From Candidatus Eiseniibacteriota bacterium (lineage in GTDB: Bacteria > JAFGKV01): 7,079 nt of DNA. The translations under genes were made by a program, and so were the position numbers. This document shows positions 6,848 through 7,079 of this stretch, piece after piece; position 1 is the first letter of the stretch; each line of letters opens with the position of its first letter. The stretch is taken from the NCBI GenBank assembly GCA_025453925.1, contig JALOPK010000172.1:1-7079 (forward strand). The letters are read 5' to 3'. The notes beneath the pieces are model-generated. The model was given only the letters and a program-made list of their open reading frames with translations, had not been told where the DNA came from and did no database searches.

Positions 6848-6851
6848 AACG

Positions 6852-7079
6852 ATGCGCCACGCCTTCTGGACACCCCGCGATGGAATCCGCACGCTCGTCC
6901 TCTTCGTGGCATGCGGCGCGTTGGCGATCGCCGCCGCTGCCTTGGGCATCAGCGACAGTCCGCCGGGGATCCTGTGCGCCTTCCTGGCGGCTGCTGCGTT
7001 CGTGCTCGCGTTCGTCCACCCCTGGAGAGCTCCGCGGCAGTTCCTGCGTCTGGCCGGCATGTCGGTCGCAGGTCTCGTG
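6852..7079 (+). CDS. Small membrane protein of unknown function (3' end missing)
   Basis: The frame starts at an ATG with a strong Shine-Dalgarno site and stays open for 76 codons to the window edge. The N-terminus MRHAFWTPRDGIR is short and positively charged, so it probably stays in the cytoplasm. A first hydrophobic helix covers about residues 14-33 (LVLFVACGALAIAAAALGI). After a tight ISDSPPG turn, a second covers about 39-56 (ILCAFLAAAAFVLAFV). A basic HPWRAPRQFLRL loop follows, and a third helix seems to begin near residue 67. Positive charges at both the N-terminus and the second loop fit an N-in topology with a very short outside turn. I do not recognise the family with confidence. 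The ISDxPPG turn and HPWR loop look like conserved features of an uncharacterised integral membrane family. It is divergent from typA, and nothing links the two functionally. Confidence 0.72.
   Translation, partial: MRHAFWTPRDGIRTLVLFVACGALAIAAAALGISDSPPGILCAFLAAAAFVLAFVHPWRAPRQFLRLAGMSVAGLV

Larger units (their letters stand above)
6208..6851. other. Long gap between divergent typA and membrane-protein gene, no credible gene
   Basis: These 644 bases separate two divergent genes and should hold both promoters. Open frames exist on both strands, but they are rich in Arg, Ser and Pro, lack Shine-Dalgarno sites and show no family motif. I found no convincing minus-strand promoter for typA, and no tRNA cloverleaf or clear riboswitch. 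Structured pieces are a duplicated 12-mer with a hairpin (6451-6513) and a hairpin at 6673-6702. The long leader could hide a small RNA, but nothing in the sequence proves one. Confidence 0.65.

Noticed and set aside
6480-7019. 179-codon minus-strand frame overlapping the start of the last gene
   Set aside because: Composition is rich in Arg, Ser and Pro without domains, and it overlaps a plus-strand gene with a near-perfect Shine-Dalgarno site and clear membrane helices.

Overview
The window looks like chromosomal DNA from a GC-rich bacterium. Coding sequence keeps strong G/C third positions, Shine-Dalgarno sites are AGGAGG-like, and there are no phage or plasmid hallmark genes. The two recognisable enzymes (peptidase T and the ribosome-associated GTPase TypA/BipA) are widespread, so they do not fix a phylum. 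The first gene is a long, low-complexity GVYG-repeat protein with an N-terminal beta-sandwich and a C-terminal 'KRKGFE' module. From memory, this type is common in environmental, often uncultivated, Gram-negative-type lineages. That placement is inference.

Layout. (1) Positions 1-2503, plus strand: 3' part of a large repeat protein, cut off by the window's left edge. It has the end of a beta-sandwich domain, 18 tandem repeats of 26 residues (four of them lengthened to 35), a conserved beta-rich C-terminal module and a charged tail. (2) Positions 2504-2597: short gap with an 11-bp GC-rich hairpin, then the Shine-Dalgarno site of the next gene. (3) Positions 2598-3851, plus strand: pepT, an intact M20B aminotripeptidase with every metal ligand present. 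(4) Positions 3852-4341: 490 bases without a credible gene, between convergent genes. It holds a REP-like foldback, two 19-20 bp direct repeats that end in TTGGACA, a hairpin abutting the second repeat, and a cluster of mutually exclusive GC hairpins just after the typA stop. (5) Positions 4342-6207, minus strand: typA, intact. (6) Positions 6208-6851: a 644-base gap between divergent genes, with a duplicated 12-mer, two hairpins and a weak promoter candidate, but no credible gene. (7) Positions 6852-7079, plus strand: the first 76 codons of a small membrane protein that runs off the right edge.

The genes do not form an evident pathway. The repeat protein is probably exported and surface-related; PepT is a cytosolic peptide-recycling enzyme; TypA is a translational GTPase used in stress and ribosome assembly; the last protein is a membrane protein of unknown role. 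I found no CRISPR array, tRNA, rRNA, intact transposase or defence gene. The most unusual structure is the strictly phased repeat array in the first gene, with its abrupt change from a 26- to a 35-residue period. The most suggestive non-coding signal is the pair of TTGGACA-ended repeats near 4184-4226, which resemble a solitary transposon end.
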